From Planctomycetales bacterium (GTDB lineage Bacteria > Planctomycetota > Planctomycetia > Isosphaerales > Isosphaeraceae): DNA of 32,370 nucleotides. A model generated the notes under the pieces. The model had not been told where the DNA came from. It ran no database searches and was given only the letters and a program-made list of their open reading frames with translations. Both the position numbers and the translations under genes were made by a program. The DNA is taken from the NCBI GenBank assembly GCA_027452145.1, contig DAIDHB010000106.1, positions 1-32,370 on the forward strand, read 5' to 3'. Below are positions 26,174-32,370 of the stretch, one piece after another (the first letter of the stretch is position 1; the number at the start of each line of letters is the position of its first letter).

Positions 26174-27304
26174 TCACTCACCCTGGCGCGGGGGACCGCC
26201 GTGAGTCGGGGCATGGTGCTGCGGCCGGCCGGGGCCGGGGTTTTCCTGGTGCCCGCCGGGCCCCGAGTTCGCGCCCGGCCTGGGGGAATGACCGGCCTCG
26301 ATCCGGCCGAAGATCATCCGCCCCGCGCTGGTCTGGAGCACGCTGGTCACGGTGAGGCGCACCGTGTCGCCCAGGTGATACGCGCCTTGCTCGGCCACGA
26401 CCATGGTGCCGTCGTCGAGGTATCCGACCCCCTGGCCGGGCTCCTCGCCGCGCTTGAGCAGCTTGACGGTCAGGTTCTCGCCGGGCAGGACAATCGGCTT
26501 CATCGCATTGGCCAGGTCGTTGAGGTTGATGACCTCGACTCCCTGGAGCCGCGCGATCTTGTTGAGGTTATAGTCGTTGGTCACGACCTTGCCGCCCAGG
26601 TGCTTGGCCAGGACGACGAGCCGCTGATCGACCTCGCGGACGCCGGCCAGCTCGGGGATCTCGGCGTCGTGGATGCGGACCTCGATCCCCTGGGACTTCT
26701 GGAGCCGGTTGAGGATGTCGAGCCCACGGCGGCCGCGGTTGCGCCGGAGTTTGTCCGAGCTGTCGGCGATGCTCTGGAGCTCCTGGAGCACGAACCGAGG
26801 GACGACCATCGGCTGGTCGATGACGCGGGTCTCGGCGACGTCGGCGATCCGGCCGTCGATGACGACCGAGGTGTCCAGGACCAGCGGCCGCGCACCCTTG
26901 ACTTCCTTGGAAAACTCCATGTAGGGGATGATGAAGCGGAAGTCGTCCTTGGTCTGGAGCAGCGTCGAGATGCACAGGTAGCAGATGAAGATCATCAGGA
27001 AGCTCGACACCATCATGTGGACCCGAGGATTGAGGTAGAGCTCCATCGTGGGGTGCAGGGCATCGGTGACGAGGTTCGTGAGGAAGATGCCGACGAAGAC
27101 GCCGAAATACACGGCCGAGATCGTCTGGATTCGCTTCCTGGGCGTGAGGAGGTCGCCGATCAGGACGGCGACGGCGACCAGCATCACGCCGATGAACACG
27201 AGATAGGGATTGGCGAGGTTGAACTCGCCCACGATCCTGGCGGTCCGGACGCCGAGCCCGGCGACCACGAAGATGAACACGGCCCGGATCACGATCAGGA
27301 GCAT
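26174..27304 (-). CDS. PIN-TRAM domain membrane protein (YacL-like)
   Basis: A 376-residue protein. Residues 1-110 hold four hydrophobic segments ('LLIVIRAVFIFVVAGLGVRTARIV', 'YLVFIGVMLVAVAVLIGDLL', 'ISAVYFGVFVGIFLTNLV', 'MMVSSFLMIFICYLCIS'). The PIN domain follows from about 140 ('ARPLVLDTSVVIDGRIADV', first catalytic Asp in LDTS; 'VVTNDYNLNKIA', later acidic site). A TRAM domain follows at about 270-330 ('IVLPGENLTVKLLKRGEEPGQGVGYLDDGTMVVAE'), and then a His/Gly/Pro-rich tail. The plan is that of Bacillus YacL, a putative membrane-bound RNase. ATG 27304 is supported by GAGG upstream and by the first helix; the open frame reaches 27436. Probably in one unit with the HIT gene, 103 bases upstream. 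Confidence 0.88.
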   Translation of the reverse strand: MLLIVIRAVFIFVVAGLGVRTARIVGEFNLANPYLVFIGVMLVAVAVLIGDLLTPRKRIQTISAVYFGVFVGIFLTNLVTDALHPTMELYLNPRVHMMVSSFLMIFICYLCISTLLQTKDDFRFIIPYMEFSKEVKGARPLVLDTSVVIDGRIADVAETRVIDQPMVVPRFVLQELQSIADSSDKLRRNRGRRGLDILNRLQKSQGIEVRIHDAEIPELAGVREVDQRLVVLAKHLGGKVVTNDYNLNKIARLQGVEVINLNDLANAMKPIVLPGENLTVKLLKRGEEPGQGVGYLDDGTMVVAEQGAYHLGDTVRLTVTSVLQTSAGRMIFGRIEAGHSPRPGANSGPGGHQENPGPGRPQHHAPTHGGPPRQGE

Positions 27305-27407
27305 GGTAGGGGACCTCTTCCGGTCACTGCGGCCCGGGGAGCAAGCGTCGTATTGAAGCACAGGGGGCGACTGCGACGGGCGAGCGGACAGCCGCGGGTA
27401 TGGACCC

Positions 27408-27920
27408 TCACGCCATCGGCTCCGGCTCGCGTCCACATTCCTCCAGTAGCCGGTCGTAGAACTCGTTCAGGCTTTCCACGATGACCTTCGTATTCCCGAG
27501 AACCGGCATGAAATTGGTGTCGCCATCCCAGCGGGGGACGATGTGCCAGTGGAGATGCCCGGGAAGGCCGGCGCCGGCCGCCTTCCCCTGATTCAGCCCG
27601 ATATTATAACCCTGGGGGCGGAGTAGCCGGTCAAGAATCAAGGTCATCCGGCGGAGGACCTGGATCGGCTCGACGAGTTCGGCTCCTTCGAGCTCTCGCA
27701 GGGTCCCGCGGTGGACTCGCGGGGCCACGAGCAGGTGGCCGTTATTGTAGGGATACCGATTGAGCACGACGACCGAGTGGGGGCCGCGAAACACCAGATA
27801 GTTCTCGCGATCGCGGTCCTCGGCCAGCCCGCGGCAGAGGAAGCAACCGTCCGAGGCGCCGTCCGGGGCGCCCTCCTGGATGTATTGGGCTCGCCAGGGC
27901 GCCCAGATCCGGCTCAGCAC
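27408..27920 (-). CDS. HIT-family Ap4A phosphorylase-like protein
   Basis: A 170-residue HIT protein. The zinc-type Cys pair 'CFLC' (about 26-29), 'NRYPYNNGHLLVAP' and the catalytic 'GHLHWHIVPRWDGDTNFMPV' are all present. The 'GKAAGAG..GHLHWHIVPRW.GDTNFMPVLG' form is that of the mycobacterial-type diadenosine tetraphosphate phosphorylases, which split Ap4A with phosphate. Simple nucleotide hydrolysis is the alternative. It starts with GTG, with a GGGGGA site 9 bases upstream. It precedes the PIN-TRAM gene on the same strand. Confidence 0.9.
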   Translation of the reverse strand: MLSRIWAPWRAQYIQEGAPDGASDGCFLCRGLAEDRDRENYLVFRGPHSVVVLNRYPYNNGHLLVAPRVHRGTLRELEGAELVEPIQVLRRMTLILDRLLRPQGYNIGLNQGKAAGAGLPGHLHWHIVPRWDGDTNFMPVLGNTKVIVESLNEFYDRLLEECGREPEPMA

Positions 27921-28262
27921 GATCGGTGTTCCCCCGAGGGCCGGCGAGCCCAGGCTCTCCGCGCTGCGAGTCCGGTTCGGTGCCGTTCGGCCCCAGAAAG
28001 GCTCGGTGCCGATCCAGCGCGGCCTTTACCGTCCGCACGAAGACGCCGCGCCGGCCGGCGTCCCGCCGATCGCTCGCCGCGATCCCTCGATCTCGGCGCC
28101 CATTCATTGTGGCGGAATAGCACGCGTCTCGCAATGCCATCCCTGGCTTCGATCGATCTCAGGCGGCCGAACTGTCCTGGCGAGAGCGTTTCGTCCAATC
28201 GCGAACGACGGACGACGAATCCGGACGGAGCCCGCGCAAAATGGGCAGCCGGCAGGGACCGG

Positions 28263-29042
28263 TCAGAGCAGCCGCCGATCCCAGACGGGGTAATACTGAG
28301 CCCACGCCCGCCCGATGATCTGATCCCGATCGACCAGCACGAGCGAGCCAGCGGCGGCCGATGGCTCTTCTTGCTCCTGCTCGGGCTCGATGAGCACCTG
28401 GTGCGCCGGGACGCGGAAGCGGCAGACCTGCGGCCATGCCGACGAGCGGACCGGCACCACGTACCGGGACGGTTTGCCGTCGACCCGCCATTCGAGCCCC
28501 GTCCACTCGACCTCCTGCCCGGCCACCGCGACGACCCTCGCCGCCTTCATGCGGCCGGTGGGCGGGACGCGCAGCCAGACCCAGTCCCCCCTTCTTGGGG
28601 TGGCGCCCCGGTAAGCCCAGCGATTCACCAGGTAGACGTTCTGGGTGTGATCCTGGGCCGCACCGGGCCAGGCAGTGACGGCAAGTCCAAGCAAGATGGG
28701 CAGATAGATCGTCGTCCCCAGCACGGCGGCGACCGGCAAGGCGGCGCGCCGCGAGTAGGCCGGGAACGAGCCTTGCCGAATGGCGTCGGAGGCTGAGGTG
28801 ACGTGCGCCACGAACGCGAAGGCGAAGAAGCCCCACGCCAACCAGGTCCCCCACGCCATGATCGCCGCGCCCAGACCGAAGACGAACGAGGCGAGCAGGA
28901 CGAAGCCTCGCTCCCGCTGGCCCCATGCGAATTGCGGCCAGCCGGGCACGAGCAGCCGAGGGCCCGCGGGTCGTTCGAACGGCCGACGGTCGGCCGGCCA
29001 TTCCCGCTTATCCGCCGCCGCACGCCTGGGGGTGCCTACCAT
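28263..29042 (-). CDS. Signal-peptidase-I-like membrane protein without catalytic dyad
   Basis: A 259-residue protein with three hydrophobic helices (about 46-62, 64-84 and 101-125) followed by a soluble domain (135-259) that follows the S26 signal peptidase plan: 'YLVNRWAYRGATPRRGDWVWLRVP', then 'ARVVAVAGQEVEWTGLEWRVDGKP', then 'FRVPAHQVLIEPE', then 'DQIIGRAWAQYYPV'. In active enzymes a 'SMxPTL' serine lies just before the 'vN+' strand and a Lys ('KRvvglpGD') at the next; here the first stretch (AAQDHTQNVYLVN) has no Ser and the second reads 'KAARVVAVAGQ', with Ala at the lysine position. It may bind or present signal peptides rather than cleave them. ATG 29042 is preferred: GAGGAGG lies 12-18 bases upstream. 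The longer frame to 29120 has no helix. Confidence 0.72.
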   Translation of the reverse strand: MVGTPRRAAADKREWPADRRPFERPAGPRLLVPGWPQFAWGQRERGFVLLASFVFGLGAAIMAWGTWLAWGFFAFAFVAHVTSASDAIRQGSFPAYSRRAALPVAAVLGTTIYLPILLGLAVTAWPGAAQDHTQNVYLVNRWAYRGATPRRGDWVWLRVPPTGRMKAARVVAVAGQEVEWTGLEWRVDGKPSRYVVPVRSSAWPQVCRFRVPAHQVLIEPEQEQEEPSAAAGSLVLVDRDQIIGRAWAQYYPVWDRRLL

Positions 29043-29550
29043 GATTCGAACCGCTTCCTCCTCAATGAGGACCTGATGCCAGGGCGGGGCGGGAGGGCGG
29101 CCTTCAGGAGAGACCGGCACGTCCCCCGGCGGTCAGCGGGAGTTCCGTCGTCCGTGAGGCCGGCACGACCGGCCGCCTACCCGGAGACACGCTCCCCATA
29201 TCTGGAAATCAGCGTTATCCGCCGGGTCACTGTACCCAGGAGTTCCCGGCCGCCTGGACACCCGGCGGCGCCGAGGTGCAGGCCCGGCCCAGAGGCCAGC
29301 CTCCTGCGTCGGTGGCGGACGGGAGGATCGACCGGGCGTTGCGCCCGACCGCCGCCCTCTTCCCTGAACTATTATCCGGTCGCAGGCCATTCGTGCAAGG
29401 GTACCGGATGGATGGAGTCAGCAGATTCTGGACCAAATCCCCCCCGGCGGCCGCCTGGCCCGGCGGCGGCGACAGAAAACGGCGGATTCGCCCGATTCTT
29501 CCGATCTCTGCGGACGCCGCGTGCGTAGAATATCGGTGCGATGACAGGTC

Positions 29551-29578
29551 TTGACGCTTTGGCGCACCTTGTTAGAAT
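29551..29578 (+). promoter_or_regulatory. fusA promoter
   Basis: TTGACG (29551-29556) and TAGAAT (29573-29578) are spaced by 16 bases. An upstream TAGAAT at 29526 may be a second -10 but has no good -35. Transcription from here leaves a leader of about 225 bases. Confidence 0.72.
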
Positions 29579-29623
29579 ATCTTGCTCTCATTCACAAGGT
29601 CTCCGCGGACTCTTCCCATGCTT

Positions 29624-29672
29624 CACACCGAAATTGATTAGTCTCGCCCCGATCGGTTTTGGTGTGCAACCG
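29624..29672 (+). promoter_or_regulatory. Leader hairpins upstream of fusA
   Basis: CACACCGAAA (29624-29633) can pair with TTTTGGTGTG (29657-29666), with one G-U. The same right arm can instead form CGGTT/AACCG (29654-29658 with 29668-29672). The two pairings exclude each other, which fits a leader switch but could be chance. Confidence 0.35.
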
Positions 29673-29811
29673 AAGTCCTACCCCGGCATGCCCTTCGGCT
29701 CGCGTTGGAACGGCGGGCCGAGATCGAAACTGGCTCCTTGATGTGGACGTGGGTCTCTCCCCGGTCCCAGGGCGTTCCACCCTCGGGATCCCGGCTGGAT
29801 AAAACGCGACC

Positions 29812-31902
29812 ATGGAAAATCTTCGCAACGTACGCAATATCGGAATCTCGGCCCACATCGACTCGGGCAAGACCACGCTGACCGAGCGGGTCCTGTACTA
29901 TGCCGGCCGCACCCACGTGATCAAGGAGGTCAAGGGTGAGGGCGCGGTGATGGACCACATGGAGCTCGAGAAGGAGCGGGGCATCACCATCACCTCCGCG
30001 GCCACCACGGTCCAGTGGGGCGAGCACAAGATTAACATCATCGACACCCCGGGCCACGTCGATTTCACGGTCGAGGTCGAGCGGTCGCTCCGCGTGCTCG
30101 ACGGCGCCGTGCTGGTCCTCTGCGCCGTGGCGGGCGTGCAGTCGCAGTCGATCACCGTCGACCGGCAGATGAAGCGGTACGCCGTCCCCCGGCTCGCGTT
30201 CATCAACAAGATGGACCGCACCGGCGCCAATCCGGCGAACGTGATCCAGCAGCTCGAGAGCAAGCTCGGCCTGACGGCCATCCCGCTCCAGATCCCCATG
30301 GGCCTCGAGTCGAACTTCGCCGGGGTCGTCGACCTGATCGACCGCAAGGCGGTGTATTTCGACGGTGAGAAGGGCGAGGACGTCCGCGTCGAGCCGATCC
30401 CGGCCGAGTTCGCCGAGGCCGCTGAGCGGGCCCGCCAGGGCATGCTCGAGGCCCTGTCGATGCTCTCGGACGAGATCATGGGCCTCTTGCTCGAGGAGCA
30501 GGAGATCCCGATCGACCTGATCCACAAGACGATCCGCGAGGGAACGATCGCCCAGCAGATCTGCCCGGTGCTCGTGGGCACGGCCTACCGGAACAAGGGC
30601 GTCCAGTGCCTGCTCGACGCGGTCACCCGCTACCTCCCCAGCCCGCTCGACCGCGAGGTCTTCGCCAAGGACAACGCCAACGGCAGCGCCGAGGTCCCGC
30701 TCGCGCCGGATCCGGACGCCCCGATGGTCGCCATGGCGTTCAAGCTGGTCGAGGAGCCGTTCGGCCAGGTGACCTTCGTGCGGATCTACCAGGGAACGCT
30801 CCAGAAGGGCACCTTCTACTACAACACCCGGCAGAAGAAGCGAGCCCGGATCAGCCGGATCCTCCGCGTCCACGCCGACCAGAAGGAAGATATCGACTCG
30901 GCCTCCGCTGGCGACATCGTCGCCGTCATGGGGATCGAGTGTGCCACCGGCGACACGTACTGCTCCGAGGGGAGCGACCTGTCGCTCGAGAGCATCTACG
31001 CCGCCGAGCCGGTGATCGACCTGTCGATCCAGCCGGCCAAGCGGGCCGATTACGACAAGCTCGCCAAGGCGCTCAACCGCTTCATGCGCGAGGACCCGAC
31101 CTTCCGCGTGCACGTCGACCAGGAGACGAGCGAGACGATCATCTCCGGCATGGGCGAGCTGCACCTGGAGATCTACGTCGAGCGCATCCGCCGCGAGTAC
31201 AAGGTCGAGTGCAGCGTCGGCATGCCGAAGGTGAGCTACCGCGAGGCGCCCACCGTCGAGACGCCGTTCAACTACAAGCACAAGAAGCAGACCGGCGGCT
31301 CGGGTCAATATGCCCACGTCGTCGGCCGGCTGATCCCCCTGGATCCCGAGTCGCCCGAGCCGTTCGTCTTCGAGAACAAGGTCACCGGCGGCCGCATCCC
31401 GACCGAGTACATCCCCTCGGTCGAGAAGGGCTTCCGCGAATCCATGCACAAGGGGCCCGTCGCCGGCTACGAGGTGATGGGCGTCCACATGCGGCTCGAG
31501 GACGGCTCGTACCACGACGTCGATAGCTCGACGATGGCCTTCGAGATCTGCGCCCGCGACTGCTTCCGCGAGACCTTCAAGAAGGCCGAGCCCGTGCTGC
31601 TCGAGCCGATCATGAAGGTCGAGGTTGAGATCCCCACCGAGTTCCAGGGGCCGGTCACCGGCACCCTGTCCTCCAAGCGGGGCGTCATCCTCGGCACCGA
31701 GTCGCGCTCGGGCTACACCGTCATCGTCGCCGAGGTCCCCCTCGCCGAGATGTTCGGCTACTCGAACGACCTCCGCAGCTCGACCCAGGGCAAGGGGAGC
31801 TTCAGCATGGAGTTCCTCAAGTACCAGAAGGTCCCGTCGCGGTTCCAGGAGGAGATCGTCAAGAAGGCCCAGACCCTCGCCAAGGTCGGTGCCAAGAGCT
31901 GA
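29812..31902 (+). CDS. fusA: Elongation factor G, spd/mitochondrial EFG1 type
   Basis: A 696-residue translational GTPase that moves tRNAs and mRNA through the ribosome. G1 reads AHIDSGKT (14-21), G2 RGITI, G3 DTPGH (79-83), G4 NKMD (132-135). Domains II to V follow in normal order ('[18 protein letters not shown]', '[12 protein letters not shown]', '[22 protein letters not shown]'). Ser instead of Ala in 'IDSGKTT', the '[15 protein letters not shown]' start of G2, '[15 protein letters not shown]', '[14 protein letters not shown]' and '[10 protein letters not shown]' all match human mitochondrial EFG1 better than E. coli EF-G. It belongs to the spdEFG1 branch described for spirochaetes, planctomycetes and mitochondria, in which translocation is separated from recycling. 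No other str-operon gene adjoins it. Confidence 0.95.
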   Translation: MENLRNVRNIGISAHIDSGKTTLTERVLYYAGRTHVIKEVKGEGAVMDHMELEKERGITITSAATTVQWGEHKINIIDTPGHVDFTVEVERSLRVLDGAVLVLCAVAGVQSQSITVDRQMKRYAVPRLAFINKMDRTGANPANVIQQLESKLGLTAIPLQIPMGLESNFAGVVDLIDRKAVYFDGEKGEDVRVEPIPAEFAEAAERARQGMLEALSMLSDEIMGLLLEEQEIPIDLIHKTIREGTIAQQICPVLVGTAYRNKGVQCLLDAVTRYLPSPLDREVFAKDNANGSAEVPLAPDPDAPMVAMAFKLVEEPFGQVTFVRIYQGTLQKGTFYYNTRQKKRARISRILRVHADQKEDIDSASAGDIVAVMGIECATGDTYCSEGSDLSLESIYAAEPVIDLSIQPAKRADYDKLAKALNRFMREDPTFRVHVDQETSETIISGMGELHLEIYVERIRREYKVECSVGMPKVSYREAPTVETPFNYKHKKQTGGSGQYAHVVGRLIPLDPESPEPFVFENKVTGGRIPTEYIPSVEKGFRESMHKGPVAGYEVMGVHMRLEDGSYHDVDSSTMAFEICARDCFRETFKKAEPVLLEPIMKVEVEIPTEFQGPVTGTLSSKRGVILGTESRSGYTVIVAEVPLAEMFGYSNDLRSSTQGKGSFSMEFLKYQKVPSRFQEEIVKKAQTLAKVGAKS

Positions 31903-31942
31903 TCGATCGGCCCTCGCGAGACCCGATCGACGCAATGTACAG

Positions 31943-31982
31943 GGCCCGGCCCTCCGCACTGGAGGGCCGGGCCTTTCTCTTG
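31943..31982 (+). terminator. Terminator of fusA
   Basis: A 13-bp perfect stem (31943-31955 with 31961-31973), a GCACT loop, then TTTCTCTT. Its position, 41 bases past the stop and before the convergent amidase gene, makes it useful for both strands. Confidence 0.9.
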
Positions 31983-32005
31983 CGCTCCGACGGAATCCCG
32001 GACGA

Positions 32006-32370
32006 TCACGGCTTGCCCATCAGCTTGCGAGCCTCGCCAATCACGCGGTCCCACTGGAACGCCGGGCCCGGGTCCACCTTGTTGTCCTGGACATGGTAGT
32101 GGCCCAGGATGCCCTCGTACCTGTCATACCGGTCGTCGGGCAACTGGCGGGTCAGCAGTTGTCCCTTCTCGTCGCGCGGGTAGTCGCACCGGATCTTCGG
32201 AAAGACCGTACACAGCGTCGCCGTCAGTCGAGCGAGGGCCTCGTACTGCTGCGGCGTGAAGTCGTACTGGACGAGCTGGCCGCCGTGAATGGCACCCGTG
32301 ATCCTCTCGGCGCGGGCGGGATACAGGCCCGCCGCGACGGCCTCGACCGGGTCGCCGGCCTTCGCCGTGC
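32006..32370 (-). CDS. N-acetylmuramoyl-L-alanine amidase (amidase_2), 3' part only
   Basis: The last 121 residues of a minus-strand gene whose start lies beyond the window. Readable segments include 'TGAIHGGQLVQYDFTPQQYEALARL', 'FPKIRCDYPRDEKGQLL' and 'GILGHYHVQDNKVDPGPAFQWDRV'. The GHxxV...DPGPAFxW block is the amidase_2/AmpD zinc site (His of GHYH and Asp of VDPGPAF), so it cleaves the amide bond between muramic acid and L-Ala in peptidoglycan or its turnover fragments. The upstream zinc His lies outside the window. Convergent with fusA. Confidence 0.88.
   Translation of the reverse strand, partial: TAKAGDPVEAVAAGLYPARAERITGAIHGGQLVQYDFTPQQYEALARLTATLCTVFPKIRCDYPRDEKGQLLTRQLPDDRYDRYEGILGHYHVQDNKVDPGPAFQWDRVIGEARKLMGKP

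Larger units (their letters stand above)
29043..29811. other. Divergent intergenic region and fusA leader
   Basis: About 770 bases. The right third is less G/C-rich and contains a near-consensus promoter (29551-29578), two copies of TAGAATATC (29526-29534, 29573-29581), and a roughly 230-base leader with alternative hairpins. I see no gene in the left part. Confidence 0.6.

Noticed and set aside
29638..31959. A 773-codon open frame on the minus strand opposite fusA
   Set aside because: Its composition (Leu/Val/Asp/Gly/His repeats) is the usual antisense shadow of a gene with strong third-position G/C, and EF-G is unmistakable on the other strand.

Overview
The window looks like a chromosomal segment of a planctomycete, most likely family Isosphaeraceae or a close relative. 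The clues are a DUF1559 prepilin-like protein with an H-X9-DG motif, short transthyretin-like lipoproteins, an ECF sigma factor with a long membrane-crossing C-terminal extension, a mitochondrial-type (spd-type) EF-G, Tat-tagged metabolic enzymes, high GC with strong third-position GC, and mostly single-gene transcription units. I saw no rRNA, tRNA, CRISPR array, insertion sequence, integrase or phage gene. It reads as core chromosome rather than a mobile island.

Layout. 1-2.6 kb: lipoprotein, DUF1559 protein and DUF2071 (YqjF-like) protein in one direction; bases 1-261 hold no gene I can support. 3.2-4.1 kb: secreted CAP-domain protein with a Tyr/Gln/Pro-rich linker, closed by a clear terminator. 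4.2-6.8 kb: a lipoprotein and a divergent GAF-like/degenerate GGDEF protein. 6.9-9.6 kb: a divergent pair, Tat-tagged D-galactonate dehydratase and an MFS acid-sugar transporter. 9.8-14.3 kb: an ECF sigma factor fused through one membrane helix to an HlyD/RND-type periplasmic adaptor, then an AsmA-like envelope protein and a small membrane/TPR-like protein. 14.5-17.3 kb: ClpC with an extra block of about 69 residues between its ATPase modules. 17.7-20.1 kb: convergent MMPL/RND lipid-type transporter. 20.4-22.1 kb: an unrecognised small protein and a divergent RlmN/Cfr-like radical SAM enzyme. 22.6-24.2 kb: HtrA/DegP protease. 24.6-26.1 kb: AlaC-like aminotransferase and a four-CxxC mini-protein. 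26.2-29.0 kb (minus strand): PIN-TRAM membrane protein, HIT-family Ap4A phosphorylase-like protein, and a signal-peptidase-I-like membrane protein that seems to lack the catalytic dyad. 29.8-31.9 kb: EF-G. 32.0 kb to the end: 3' part of an N-acetylmuramoyl-L-alanine amidase.

How the genes fit together. Several concern the envelope and protein quality control (HtrA, ClpC, AsmA-like, MMPL, amidase, ECF-adaptor fusion). Only two sets look functionally linked by position: the galactonate pair, and possibly the ECF-HlyD fusion with the AsmA-like gene behind it. The most unusual items are the sigma factor/adaptor fusion, the ClpC insertion, the pseudo-signal peptidase, and a strong bias for TCG immediately after the stop codon (11 of 23 genes).
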